DNA of 64,000 bases from an uncultured Trichococcus sp. (GCF_963667775.1 NZ_OY764015.1:2903001-2967000); one strand, 5' to 3'. Shown: positions 46,937 through 55,718, numbered from the stretch's first letter. A program made the numbers and translations. Notes: a model not told the origin generated them from the sequence alone.

Positions 46937-47064
46937 CTCCGATGAAGGCCAGCCTGGCCGTAGCACCGACTTCAGATTCGCCCGCAACTCCGGCGGGAAC
47001 CGCTTGGCCGGAGCAGCCGGCCCAAGATCCGACATTCCTCCGGGGAACGCTACCTTCACCGGAG
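46937..47064. repeat. Triple inverted-repeat element, stem word CTCCGG (copy 2)
   Basis: Units at 46937-46963 (degenerate: CTCCGA/CCGTAG), 46988-47013 and 47038-47064, each with arms six bases long and loops of 15, 14 and 15. Centres are 50.5 bases apart both times. It fills much of the gap between the 84-residue gene and the LysR gene. Confidence 0.82.
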
Positions 47065-47099
47065 CAGGCATCGTTTTTTCGATGCGCATCAGCCCGTCC

Positions 47100-47129
47100 T
47101 TGGCCGTGCGGGAACCCATCTGGTATAAT
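47100..47129 (+). promoter_or_regulatory. Promoter of the second LysR gene
   Basis: TTGGCC, 18 bases, TATAAT, with TGG just before the -10 box. Confidence 0.6.
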
Positions 47130-47181
47130 CGGGGCAGAATCAAAAAAGCATGCCAAAGCAACGAGAGGAGAGGCAAGAAAC

Positions 47182-48093
47182 ATGACCTTAAAACAATTAA
47201 GATATATGCTGGCGGTCGCCCAATACAAATCGATCAACGAAGCTGCCAAAAAATGCTTCATTTCCCAACCGAGCCTCTCGAACGCCATCAAGGACCTTGA
47301 GGAAGAAATCGGCCTGGAGTTGTTCATCCGGACCGCCAAAGGCATCACGCTGACTGCTGAAGGCAGCGAGTTCCTGAAGTATGCCCAGCAGGTGATCGAG
47401 CAAGCGGAATTGCTGGAACAGCGCTATCTCGACAAAAAACCGGCCAAACAATTATGTTCCATTTCGACTCAGCATTACGCATTCGCCGTCAGCGCGTTCG
47501 TGAACATGATCAAAAAAAGCGGAGCGGATGAATATAAATTCACACTGCGTGAGACGCGCACCCATGAAATCATCGAGGACGTCAAAAGTTTCCAGAGTGA
47601 AATCGGCATCCTCTATCTGGACTCGTTCAACCGCAATGCGCTCCAAAAAATTTTGCGGGAGAGCCAATTGGAGTTCCATCCTTTGTTCGAAGCGGAACCG
47701 CACATCTTTGTCAGCGTCCGTAATCCGTTGGCAGCGAAACAGAGCGTTACTTTGGCGGATCTCGAGGACTATCCTTACCTGTCGTTCGAGCAGGGCGAGC
47801 ATAATTCCTTCTATTTTTCGGAGGAGATCCTCAGCACCGTCTTCCATAAAAAAAGCATCCTGGTCAGCGACCGGGCGACTTTGTTCAACCTGGTGATCGG
47901 CTTGGATGGCTACACCATCTCCACAGGTGTGCTTAGTGAAGAGTTGAATGGAACGGACATCGTTTCAGTGCCGTTGGATGTCGAGGATCGGATGGTGATC
48001 GGTTGGATCGCCAACAAGAAAGCCGGGATCAGCCGGCAGGCAGCGGCCTATATCAAGGAACTGAAGGCAGTGATCCGGACCTATGGAAATTAA
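47182..48093 (+). CDS. LysR family regulator, CmbR/MtaR-like (sulfur amino acid)
   Basis: A 303-residue LysR regulator. Its helix-turn-helix is AAKKCFISQPSLSNAIKDLE and its effector domain matches the LysR protein at 22595 in SISTQHYAFAVSAF, EIGILYLDSFNRNALQ and LVSDRATLFNLV. The next gene is metF, preceded by a perfect MET-box-like palindrome, so this regulator very likely controls the metF-metH set and resembles MtaR/CmbR of streptococci and lactococci. The start at 47182 follows GAGAGGAGAGG. A longer open frame from 46792 runs through a repeat and is not used. Confidence 0.87.
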   Translation: MTLKQLRYMLAVAQYKSINEAAKKCFISQPSLSNAIKDLEEEIGLELFIRTAKGITLTAEGSEFLKYAQQVIEQAELLEQRYLDKKPAKQLCSISTQHYAFAVSAFVNMIKKSGADEYKFTLRETRTHEIIEDVKSFQSEIGILYLDSFNRNALQKILRESQLEFHPLFEAEPHIFVSVRNPLAAKQSVTLADLEDYPYLSFEQGEHNSFYFSEEILSTVFHKKSILVSDRATLFNLVIGLDGYTISTGVLSEELNGTDIVSVPLDVEDRMVIGWIANKKAGISRQAAAYIKELKAVIRTYGN

Positions 48094-48110
48094 CAGGTTA
48101 GGTCTATTTT

Positions 48111-48139
48111 TTGATATAGCATTTTGCTATAACTAAATA
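48111..48139 (+). promoter_or_regulatory. metF promoter with MET-box-like operator in its spacer
   Basis: TTGATA, 17 bases, TAAATA. Bases 48115-48131 are TATAGCATTTTGCTATA, a 17-bp palindrome of the same layout as the MtaR/MetR box TATAGTTTSAAACTATA known in streptococci. A hairpin (ATGACTTC/GAAGTCAT, 48194-48215) lies in the leader but has no T run. I saw no SAM riboswitch or T-box. Confidence 0.6.
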
Positions 48140-48295
48140 TATTTTTTTGGTGTTACTCTATATCTTCATTCCATGTCATACTATTGGAAATAAATGACTT
48201 CTTGCGGGAAGTCATCAACTGACATGATCAATTGTACACAAAGTAAGTGCGCTTAAAAAATTGCCACTTTGAACAAATTGAAGGAGGACATGATT

Positions 48296-49195
48296 ATGAA
48301 GATTAGAGATATGATCAGCAAAGGGGAACCAACCGTTTCGTTTGAAATTTTTCCGCCGAAAAGCAGCTATGCCCTTGAAACGGTGTTCGACACCTTGACC
48401 GAATTGAAGGACCTGCATCCCGATTTCATTTCCGTGACGTACGGCGCCGGCGGGACCGCCCAAAGCAACACGGTCGAAATCGCATCGCGCATCAAAAAGG
48501 ATTTCGGCATCGAATCGATTGCCCATTTGACCGGCTGCAGCTCGACAAAAGAGGGCATGAAAAAGACATTGGCATCGATCAAGGATAGCGGCATCGAAAA
48601 TATTCTGGCTTTGCGTGGTGATATCCCACAGGAAAAATTGGCGGACAAGAATTGGAATCCGGAATACCGTTACGCTTCCGAGCTCATCGACGACATCAAA
48701 GCAGCAGGCGATTTTTCGATCGGAGCGGCCTGCTATCCGGAAGGACATGTCGATTCCATCAACAAAGTGGATGACCTGAAAAATCTGAAAAAGAAAATGG
48801 ACCATGGCGCTGACTTCATGATCACGCAGCTTTTCTACGACAACGATCTTTTCTATCAGTTCAAGGAGAAATTGGAGCTTGTCGGCATTGAACAGCCTGT
48901 CATCGCAGGGATACTGCCGGTCCTGAACATCAAACAAGTGAAACGGATCCAGGAAATTTCCGGCTGCAACCTGCCGCCGAAATTCCTGCGGATACTCGAC
49001 AGATACGAACACGATCCGGCATCGCTGCAGGAAGCCGGCATCGCTTATGCGGTCGATCAGATCATCGATCTGCTTTCTTCCGGGGTGGATGGCGTCCACA
49101 TCTACACGATGAACAAGCCTGACGCGACAAGAAGAATCATGGAGAACATCTCCTGTGTCCGCAAGGCGGTCTGCAGAAAAGAGCCGCAAAGATGA
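48296..49195 (+). CDS. metF: Methylenetetrahydrofolate reductase
   Basis: A 299-residue FAD-dependent enzyme that reduces methylene-THF to methyl-THF. The signature SFEIFPPKS lies at the N terminus, FISVTYGAGGTAQSNTVEIA near residue 45, LALRGDIPQE near 105 and DFMITQLFYDND near 180. The ATG at 48296 has AAGGAGG eight bases upstream; an ATG two codons earlier is too close. It overlaps the next gene by four bases, which couples it to the MetH reactivation protein and metH. Confidence 0.93.
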   Translation: MKIRDMISKGEPTVSFEIFPPKSSYALETVFDTLTELKDLHPDFISVTYGAGGTAQSNTVEIASRIKKDFGIESIAHLTGCSSTKEGMKKTLASIKDSGIENILALRGDIPQEKLADKNWNPEYRYASELIDDIKAAGDFSIGAACYPEGHVDSINKVDDLKNLKKKMDHGADFMITQLFYDNDLFYQFKEKLELVGIEQPVIAGILPVLNIKQVKRIQEISGCNLPPKFLRILDRYEHDPASLQEAGIAYAVDQIIDLLSSGVDGVHIYTMNKPDATRRIMENISCVRKAVCRKEPQR

Positions 49196-49857
49196 AGACG
49201 GATCTGAAGCTGGTCGCGAAGTACCTTGGCTTCGGCAACAAACAACCGGACGAACGGACAAGGAACGACATGGAGATGATCGCCGCCCAGTTTGAGCAGG
49301 CTATCACCGGGAAATGGACTTATGGCCATTATCTTCTGGACCATTCGGTTGAAGGCTTGATCACGCTGGAGGGGACCGCTGTTGTGCTGGAAGGGAAAAG
49401 CATCACCCGCACGCTTAAGCGTTGCAAAGAAGTCTACATCATGGTCTGCACATTAGGCGCGCAAGGCGATTTCATCATCGAGCGCAATAAAATGATGTCG
49501 CCGACCTTGGGCATGATCGCTGATGCCTGTGCATCCGCATTCGTCGAGACGATCGCGGACAGTTGCCAGCAGGAAATCGAAAGCCAGCTGCCAGCGGGAG
49601 CCGCATTGACTTTCCGCTACGCGCCGGGATACGGAGATCTGCCTTTGGCCACCAACAAAACGCTGCTCGGGGAATTGCAGTCCGACAAGAGGATCGGAGT
49701 CCATCTGACGGATTCGATGCTGATGACGCCAAGAAAGTCGATCGTGGCGATTTTGGGCGTGCTGGAGGAAGGCATCTCCAAAGGCAAGAACCATCGCTGC
49801 GGGAATAAAAGCTGCAGCGAGTGCGAGCTGAACGACAGCTGCACGGCCAGAAGTTAA
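49192..49857 (+). CDS. Stand-alone methionine synthase reactivation-domain protein
   Basis: A 221-residue protein equivalent to the C-terminal AdoMet-binding activation domain of cobalamin-dependent MetH. The SAM-binding block TFRYAPGYGDLPLATNKTLL and the PRKSIVAILGV motif are present. It ends in a Cys cluster, C-x4-C-x2-C-x5-C in HRCGNKSCSECELNDSC, which the fused E. coli domain lacks and which might bind a metal or Fe-S centre. It overlaps metF and ends 18 bases before metH, whose protein lacks this domain, so the two must work together to reactivate oxidised cobalamin. Confidence 0.87.
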   Translation: MKTDLKLVAKYLGFGNKQPDERTRNDMEMIAAQFEQAITGKWTYGHYLLDHSVEGLITLEGTAVVLEGKSITRTLKRCKEVYIMVCTLGAQGDFIIERNKMMSPTLGMIADACASAFVETIADSCQQEIESQLPAGAALTFRYAPGYGDLPLATNKTLLGELQSDKRIGVHLTDSMLMTPRKSIVAILGVLEEGISKGKNHRCGNKSCSECELNDSCTARS

Positions 49858-49875
49858 GCTAGGGGGGACAAAAAA

Positions 49876-52251
49876 ATGGATATCAGAAAACAAATTGGAG
49901 AAGAACTGCTTCTCTTCGACGGAGCGATGGGCACGATGCTCCAGACATACGGGATGAAAGCCGGCCAAAATCCGGAAGCGTTGAATCTGGAGGATCCCGA
50001 GCTGCTCGGCCGGATCCATCGGGAGTACGTCGAAGCCGGTGCGCAGTTCATCACGACAAACACTTTTGGCGCGAATGCCTACAAACTGCAGGAGACGGGC
50101 TACTCCGTCGAAGAAGTGGTGACTGCTGCCGTTGAGATCGCAAAAGCCGCAACAGCAGGGACCGATGTACAGGTAGCACTCGATATCGGACCAGTCGGGA
50201 AGATGATGAAACCGATCGGATTGCTTGATTTCGACCAGGCTTACGCCTATTTCCGCGAACAAGTGACGATTGGAGCTGCGGCTGGAGCGGATCTGATCCT
50301 CATCGAAACGATGTCGGATCTGGCGGAAATGCGCGCGGCCGTACTGGCTGCAAAAGAGAACTGCAACCTGCCGATTTTCGCAACGATGACCTTTACGGAG
50401 GACGGAAACACTTTGACCGGAACCGAGCCGGAAATCATGGCGCTCTCCTTGGATGCGTTGGGTGTGGATGTGCTGGGCGTGAACTGCTCATTGGGGCCAA
50501 AGGAACTGCTGCCCATCATCAAAAGGATTTTGTCATTCACGAACACGCCGGTGATGGTGCAGGCGAATGCCGGTATCCCTGTGACGGAAGCGGGCGTCGC
50601 CAAATATAACGTCGGTTCCAAGGATTACTTTGAGGTCGCGAAGGTGTTGGCCGGTTTGGGGGTTTCCGTGATCGGCGGGTGCTGCGGCACGACACCGGAG
50701 TACATCCGCAATCTGCAGCAGGCAAAAGCATTTTTTGCGAAAAGGGAAGCCAACAAATTGAAGCGATACGTCTGCTCCGCGCAGAAAAAGGTTTGCTTGG
50801 ATGGCCAAATCACCCTCATCGGTGAGCGAATCAACCCGTCAGGAAACAAAGCTTTGAAGGAACAATTCGTGGCAGGCAATCCATTAGCGGCCATCAAAGT
50901 CGCTTTCGAGCAGGTCCAAAAAGGTGCAGATGTGCTGGACGTCAATACGTCTTTGCCGATGATCGACGAAACGGACTATATGACAAAAATCATCGACGGC
51001 ATGAGCGGCCTAGTGGAAGCACCGCTGCAGTTCGATTCGACCAAACCGGAAGTGCTTGAAGCAGCTTTGCGGCGCTACAGCGGCGTTGCGATCGTCAATT
51101 CGGTCAACGGGAAAGAATCCTCGATGGCCGAAATCTATCCGATTGTCCAGAAATATGGCGCCTTTGTCGTAGCCTTGTGTCTCGATGAAGCGGGCATCCC
51201 GGATGATGCGGCCGGCCGGACCAAGGTCGCCCAAAAGTTGATCGATCGAGCGGGAGAATACGGCATCGGGGCCGAAAGATTGTTGGTGGATTGCCTTGTG
51301 CTCACGGCGGCAGCCCAGCAGAAAGCGGTCATGGAGACGCTGAAGGCTTTGCGCTGGGTCAAAGAAAATACGCAAGCGTTGACCACATTGGGACTGAGCA
51401 ATGTTTCCTATGGGCTGCCTTTCCGGGCCTTGATCAACCGCACCTATTTCGCGATGGCTTTGACTTCGGGATTGGATACGGTCATCATCAATCCGGGGGC
51501 CGATGGGATCGTCGACACGATGCGGGCCTTCAATGTTCTGTCAGGACAAGACGAAGGCGCCATCGACTATATCGACTACAACAACAAAAAGGTTGTGGTC
51601 AAATCCGATGGGCCCAAGCAGGAAAACGCGGTGCGTTCCTATCGGGAAATGCTCTTGGAGGGCGACGAAACAGGGATCATGAAGGCGACCAACGCCCTTC
51701 TTAAAGACAATACACCGTTGGCCGTCGTGGACGATCACATCGTGCCGGCATTGGATGAAGTCGGCAAACTCTATGAGCAGAAGAACATCTTCCTGCCGCA
51801 GCTGATACGTGCCGCCGAAACAGCCGGTAAAGCCTTCGAGACGATTCGGGCAAAACTAGCAGAAGGTCATGAGAAGCTGGAGTCGAAAGGAACGATCGTG
51901 ATGGCCACGGTAAGAGGGGATATCCATGATATCGGCAAGAATCTGGCGAAAGTGTTGCTTGAAAACTATGGCTACGACGTCATCGACCTCGGCAAAGATG
52001 TCCCGATCGAGGAGGTTGTTGCTGTCGCCAAGCAACGCCAAGTCAAGCTCGTCGGGTTGTCTGCGTTGATGACGACGACCGTCACTGCGATGGAGGACAC
52101 GATAACGGCCTTGCACGAGGCGGATTTGCCTGTGAAAGTTTTCGTCGGGGGAGCCGTACTGACAGAAAAGTACGCCAAAGCCATCGGTGCGGATTATTAC
52201 TGCAAAGATGCCCGGGCCGGCGTCACAGTGGCCGAAGAAGTCTTCAGATAA
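49876..52251 (+). CDS. metH: Cobalamin-dependent methionine synthase (without activation domain)
   Basis: A 791-residue MetH with three of the four usual modules: homocysteine-binding (1-290; zinc ligands Cys204, Cys269 and Cys270 in VNCSLG and GGCCGTT), methyl-THF-binding (310-570; INPSGNKALKEQ, DVNTSLPMIDE) and cobalamin-binding (about 590-791; D682-x-H684-x-x-G687 gives the lower ligand His). The fourth, reactivation domain is encoded separately just upstream. Ribosome site AGGGGGG. It is the last gene of the metF operon and is followed by a bidirectional terminator. Confidence 0.94.
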   Translation: MDIRKQIGEELLLFDGAMGTMLQTYGMKAGQNPEALNLEDPELLGRIHREYVEAGAQFITTNTFGANAYKLQETGYSVEEVVTAAVEIAKAATAGTDVQVALDIGPVGKMMKPIGLLDFDQAYAYFREQVTIGAAAGADLILIETMSDLAEMRAAVLAAKENCNLPIFATMTFTEDGNTLTGTEPEIMALSLDALGVDVLGVNCSLGPKELLPIIKRILSFTNTPVMVQANAGIPVTEAGVAKYNVGSKDYFEVAKVLAGLGVSVIGGCCGTTPEYIRNLQQAKAFFAKREANKLKRYVCSAQKKVCLDGQITLIGERINPSGNKALKEQFVAGNPLAAIKVAFEQVQKGADVLDVNTSLPMIDETDYMTKIIDGMSGLVEAPLQFDSTKPEVLEAALRRYSGVAIVNSVNGKESSMAEIYPIVQKYGAFVVALCLDEAGIPDDAAGRTKVAQKLIDRAGEYGIGAERLLVDCLVLTAAAQQKAVMETLKALRWVKENTQALTTLGLSNVSYGLPFRALINRTYFAMALTSGLDTVIINPGADGIVDTMRAFNVLSGQDEGAIDYIDYNNKKVVVKSDGPKQENAVRSYREMLLEGDETGIMKATNALLKDNTPLAVVDDHIVPALDEVGKLYEQKNIFLPQLIRAAETAGKAFETIRAKLAEGHEKLESKGTIVMATVRGDIHDIGKNLAKVLLENYGYDVIDLGKDVPIEEVVAVAKQRQVKLVGLSALMTTTVTAMEDTITALHEADLPVKVFVGGAVLTEKYAKAIGADYYCKDARAGVTVAEEVFR

Positions 52252-52256
52252 GAATA

Positions 52257-52310
52257 AAAAAGCCCTACCGAAAATCATTTCGAATGATTTTCGGTAGGGC
52301 TTGATTTTTT
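52257..52310. terminator. Bidirectional intrinsic terminator after metH
   Basis: AAGCCCTACCGAAAATCATT pairs perfectly with AATGATTTTCGGTAGGGCTT around TCG, then a T run. It also abuts the stop of the convergent MFS gene. Confidence 0.9.
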
Positions 52311-53565
52311 ATACCGGATGTCTCCGGAGCGTTTTTTTCGTGTCGATCGGTTTGTCTTTTAAGATGACGGCGCTGATGAAGAGCGCGACTGCATACAGAG
52401 CCAACACGACATAAAGGACGTTGTTGTAGGAACCTGTTCTCGCTACGATGAAGGCGCTCAATTGGTTTCCGGAAAGCCCGGCAAAAGCCCAGGCTGATAG
52501 AGCCAGTCCGTGGATGGTGCTGATGCTCTCCATACCGAAGCGGTCGGCAAGCAATGGCGGAAGGCTGGAGAAGCCGCCGCCGTAGCCGGCGTTGATGACA
52601 CAAAGCAAAATGATGACTAAAGGAGCGATTGCGTTATTGACGCCGTTCGCCAAAAGCGTAATCGCCGTAGCCGCGATCGACAGACCGAAAATCCAGATAT
52701 AAATGGTGTTTCTGTCCTTTAGCCTGTCCGCGAAGGACGAAAAGCCAAGCCGACCGCCGGCATTGAAGAGCGCCGTCAATGAACTGATTGCTCCGATTGC
52801 GCCGAAGTTGATGAAGTGCAACAGATCCTTCTCCTGAGAGATCAGCGCCAATCCGCAAGTGATGTTTATGAAGAACATCAACCAGATTCCGATGAAGTTT
52901 TTATTCTTGAAGATGTCGAGGACATTTTCGCCCTTCTTCTTCTTCACGGATACTTCCACCCAATCGGACGGTTTTTTCAATAGCAGGTGGCCGATGAACA
53001 TCATGATGAAATAGACGACAGCCAGGATGTAGAACAGTTTGTAGAGACGGGTCGGGTCTACTAGCGTGCCGTCCGCGTTAGTCGCGCCCAAAAGCATTTC
53101 GATGATCGGGCTGGCGATGACCTTCGCCAATCCGAATCCGGCCACGGCTATTCCGGTAGCCAAGCCTTTATGGTTTTTGAACCACAGCATCAGCGTTTTG
53201 ACCGGAGAAAGATAGCCGATACCACAGCCGATGCCCATCAGGACTCCATAACTCATAAAAATCCCAATCAGCGATTTCTGTTGGATGAAGAATCCGGTGC
53301 CGGCCATCCCGGCGGCAAAGCATATGGCCGCAATCAGGGAAGATTTATGGATATCTTTTTCCACAATCCCGCCTGCGAAGGCAGCCGACATGCCAAGGAA
53401 GAAGATGGCGATGCTGAACGCCCATTCGACCTCGCTTTTCGGCCTGCCGATATATTCAGCGATGCCTCCCTTCAGCAAGGACCAGCAGTAGACTGTACCG
53501 ATGCTGCAATGGATCAGCAGTGCCGGGACAGCGGCACGCATCCATTTATTTTCGATGTTATTCAT
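52309..53565 (-). CDS. OFA-type MFS transporter
   Basis: A 418-residue twelve-helix transporter of the oxalate/formate antiporter (OFA) family. Features are LIHCSIGTVYCWSLLKGGIAE at the N terminus (quoted in part: CSIGTVYCWSL), the helix 2-3 loop FAGGIVEKD, GIGCGIGYLSPVKTLMLWF and the C-terminal VINAGYGGGFSSLPPLLADR (quoted in part: AGYGGGFSSLPPLLAD). Such proteins exchange small monocarboxylates, but the true substrate is unknown. It stands alone on the minus strand with a terminator shared with metH. Confidence 0.85.
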   Translation of the reverse strand: MNNIENKWMRAAVPALLIHCSIGTVYCWSLLKGGIAEYIGRPKSEVEWAFSIAIFFLGMSAAFAGGIVEKDIHKSSLIAAICFAAGMAGTGFFIQQKSLIGIFMSYGVLMGIGCGIGYLSPVKTLMLWFKNHKGLATGIAVAGFGLAKVIASPIIEMLLGATNADGTLVDPTRLYKLFYILAVVYFIMMFIGHLLLKKPSDWVEVSVKKKKGENVLDIFKNKNFIGIWLMFFINITCGLALISQEKDLLHFINFGAIGAISSLTALFNAGGRLGFSSFADRLKDRNTIYIWIFGLSIAATAITLLANGVNNAIAPLVIILLCVINAGYGGGFSSLPPLLADRFGMESISTIHGLALSAWAFAGLSGNQLSAFIVARTGSYNNVLYVVLALYAVALFISAVILKDKPIDTKKTLRRHPV

Positions 53566-53784
53566 TTGTTATCTCCTTATGTGCTTGATGTAATGATTGT
53601 GACAGTTTACGCAATCTTTACTCATCTTACTCTCGTTTCGTAAGAAAAGCAATCGCTTTTATGACCAATCTTTACTGTATGATTGTTTTGTCAGGATAGT
53701 GATTTGAGCAGGAAAATGATGATGTACTGGAAAAAAAAGTGATTTGTGGGTAGTATTAAGGGCAGACAGAAAAGGGGGAGAAAG

Positions 53785-54918
53785 ATGCAAGTGGATATAA
53801 GAAAAGCGGTGCCGCAGGATTTGGCTGCACTGAAAATAATAGAGGATGCGTGTTTCCCGGAAGCCGAGGCAGCAACGCTTGAATCTCTCCGCGAGCGGCT
53901 GCAACTGTTCCCGGAGAGTTTTCTGGTTGCCGAAGCTAATGGCGAGTTGGTGGGATTCGTGAACGGCGCTGTCATCGATGAACCGATCATCCGGGATGCC
54001 CATTACCATGATGCTGCCCTGCATAATCCGGATGGCGCTTATCAAAGCGTGTTCGGCTTGGACGTGATTCCGGCCTTCAGAAGGAAAGGCATTGCGGGAA
54101 AATTACTGATGGGCTTGATCGGTGCGGCGAGGCAAGCGGGCAGAAAAGGCCTGACACTTTGCTGCAAAGAAGAAAAGATCCCTTATTACGAGAAATTCGG
54201 GTTGGTGAACAGCGGCAGATCGGAATCCACTCACGGGAATGCCGTTTGGTATGACATGATTCTGCATTTTGAAGAAGAAGGGGAAGAGCAAATGGATCCG
54301 AAAATCATTTTGGCGAGTCAATCGCCAAGACGCAGCGAATTGCTGTCCTTGTGCATCAAGGGCTTCGCTGTCCAGGCTGCGGATATCGACGAAAAAGCGA
54401 TAGGAGAACGCATCCTCGCCGAAGCGGGACAGGATCCGTTCGTTGAAACGGCCACTGAGCTGGTGGAAACGTTGGCGCGGGAAAAAGCGGCGGTTATCCA
54501 CCGTGAGAACAGCGAAGCGATGGTCATCGGCTCTGACACTGTGGTCATGTTGGACGAAAAAATCCTCGGCAAACCGGTTGATGAGGCCGATGCCTATGCG
54601 ATGTTGCGCGCACTGGCTGGTAAGACCCACTCGGTCTTGACCGGCGTCAGCATTTTATGGGGCGAAAAGGAAGAGACCTTTGCTTCTGAGACGAAAGTCA
54701 GCTTCTTTGAGTGGGATGATCGCATGGAGGCGGAAGTGAAGGCATATGTTACATCGGGCAAGCCGATGGACAAAGCCGGAGCATACGGCATCCAGGAAGA
54801 AGCTGCGCTTTGGGTTTCCGGGATCGAAGGGGACTACAATACGATTGTCGGGTTTCCAGTCGCCTTGGTCGATAAAGCCATCCATCGGTTGCTGACGGAA
54901 GCTGAAACAAGAAAGTAG
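53785..54918 (+). CDS. Fused GNAT acetyltransferase and Maf nucleotide pyrophosphatase
   Basis: A 377-residue protein with two domains in one frame. Residues 1-165 form a GNAT acetyltransferase (FGLDVIPAFRRKGIAGKLLM). From residue 170 it is a complete Maf/YhdE protein: IILASQSPRRSELLSL, IGSDTVVMLDEKILGKPVDE and the C-terminal DKAGAYGIQEEAALWVSGIE and GDYNTIVGFP. Maf hydrolyses non-canonical or canonical pyrimidine nucleoside triphosphates. An internal ATG at 54292 has AGAAGGGGAAG just upstream, so free Maf could also be made. The start at 53785 has GGGGGAG five bases before it. Confidence 0.9.
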   Translation: MQVDIRKAVPQDLAALKIIEDACFPEAEAATLESLRERLQLFPESFLVAEANGELVGFVNGAVIDEPIIRDAHYHDAALHNPDGAYQSVFGLDVIPAFRRKGIAGKLLMGLIGAARQAGRKGLTLCCKEEKIPYYEKFGLVNSGRSESTHGNAVWYDMILHFEEEGEEQMDPKIILASQSPRRSELLSLCIKGFAVQAADIDEKAIGERILAEAGQDPFVETATELVETLAREKAAVIHRENSEAMVIGSDTVVMLDEKILGKPVDEADAYAMLRALAGKTHSVLTGVSILWGEKEETFASETKVSFFEWDDRMEAEVKAYVTSGKPMDKAGAYGIQEEAALWVSGIEGDYNTIVGFPVALVDKAIHRLLTEAETRK

Positions 54919-54934
54919 CGTTGTGGACCTTTTT

Positions 54935-55064
54935 CTCCGATGAAGAGTATGTTGGCCGGAGGAAAGATACAGAACGAGAGCTTCAACTCCGGGGAAGGTG
55001 CGTTGGACGGAGAAAAGTCACTGGATGGGGGCGCCAACTCCGGGGAAAGCCCCATTCACCGGAG
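54935..55064. repeat. Triple inverted-repeat element, stem word CTCCGG (copy 3)
   Basis: Units at 54935-54961 (CTCCGA/CCGGAG), 54987-55012 (CTCCGG/ACGGAG) and 55038-55064 (CTCCGG/CCGGAG), loops of 15, 14 and 15 bases. Centres are 51.5 bases apart both times. It starts 16 bases after the GNAT-Maf stop. Confidence 0.85.
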
Positions 55065-55088
55065 CTACAACGGAAAAAATGAATACCG

Positions 55089-55131
55089 AAAAAAACCGGC
55101 GAAGCCTCGCAAAGGCATTCGTCGGTTTTTT
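55089..55131. terminator. Intrinsic terminator (convergent genes)
   Basis: AAAAAACCGGCGAAGCCT pairs imperfectly with AGGCATTCGTCGGTTTTTT, with A and T runs on the two sides. Confidence 0.75.
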
Positions 55132-55148
55132 AGCATTTATTCGCGTGT

Positions 55149-55718
55149 TCAGGACTTGGTGTCGGAAAGCTCGATGTGACGGATGACGCGCGCCGGATTC
55201 CCAGCAATCACGACATTATCGGGGAATGATTTAGTCACGACGCTGCCCATGCCGACGACGACATTGTCCCCGAGCGTGACACCCGGACCGATAACGGAAG
55301 AGCCGCCGATCCAGACGTTGTCGCCGATCGTGATCGGTTTGCCGTACTCTGTTCCGCTGTTCCGTTCTACCGGATCAATCGGATGGGTGGCCGTATAGAA
55401 GCTGACGTTCGGGGCGATCATCACATTGTTCCCGAATGTGACCGGACACGTATCCAATATCGTGCAATTGAAGTTCGCATAGAAATTCTCGCCGACAAAG
55501 ATATTGGAGCCGTAGTCCAATGAGAGCGCCGGTTCCATGTAGATTTTCTCGCCGGTCTTCCCGAGCCAGTTTTTCAACAGCTCGCTGCGCTTGCGGGGGT
55601 CCATTTCGTCGTTGAATGCGCGCATGTTTTCACGTGCGCTCTGCCTTAAGGCTACGAGCTCCGCGTCACCAGCCAAGTAGGGTTCTCCGGCGATCATTTT
55701 TTCTTTTTCTGATTTCAT
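55149..55718 (-). CDS. Sugar O-acetyltransferase (maltose/galactoside type)
   Basis: A 189-residue left-handed beta-helix acetyltransferase of the Maa/LacA family. The N-terminal maltose-transacetylase motif MIAGEPYLAGDAELVALR and the catalytic His region FYTATHPIDP are present, and hexapeptide repeats (IGDNVWIGGSSVIGPGVTLG) fill the C-terminal half. The start at 55718 has AGGAG nine bases upstream; the open frame reaching 55805 has no signal. A TATAG triplet repeat (about 55735-55755) stands in its upstream region. It acetylates a sugar from acetyl-CoA. Confidence 0.9.
   Translation of the reverse strand: MKSEKEKMIAGEPYLAGDAELVALRQSARENMRAFNDEMDPRKRSELLKNWLGKTGEKIYMEPALSLDYGSNIFVGENFYANFNCTILDTCPVTFGNNVMIAPNVSFYTATHPIDPVERNSGTEYGKPITIGDNVWIGGSSVIGPGVTLGDNVVVGMGSVVTKSFPDNVVIAGNPARVIRHIELSDTKS

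Noticed and set aside
46792-47181. N-terminal extension of the second LysR gene
   Set aside because: The open frame runs through the CTCCGG repeat and the promoter; the ATG at 47182 has a good ribosome site and gives the normal LysR length.
48094-48295. SAM riboswitch or T-box before metF
   Set aside because: No kink-turn or conserved SAM-box words and no T-box TGGNACCGCG; a MET-box-like palindrome explains regulation better. The metK leader is too short for either.
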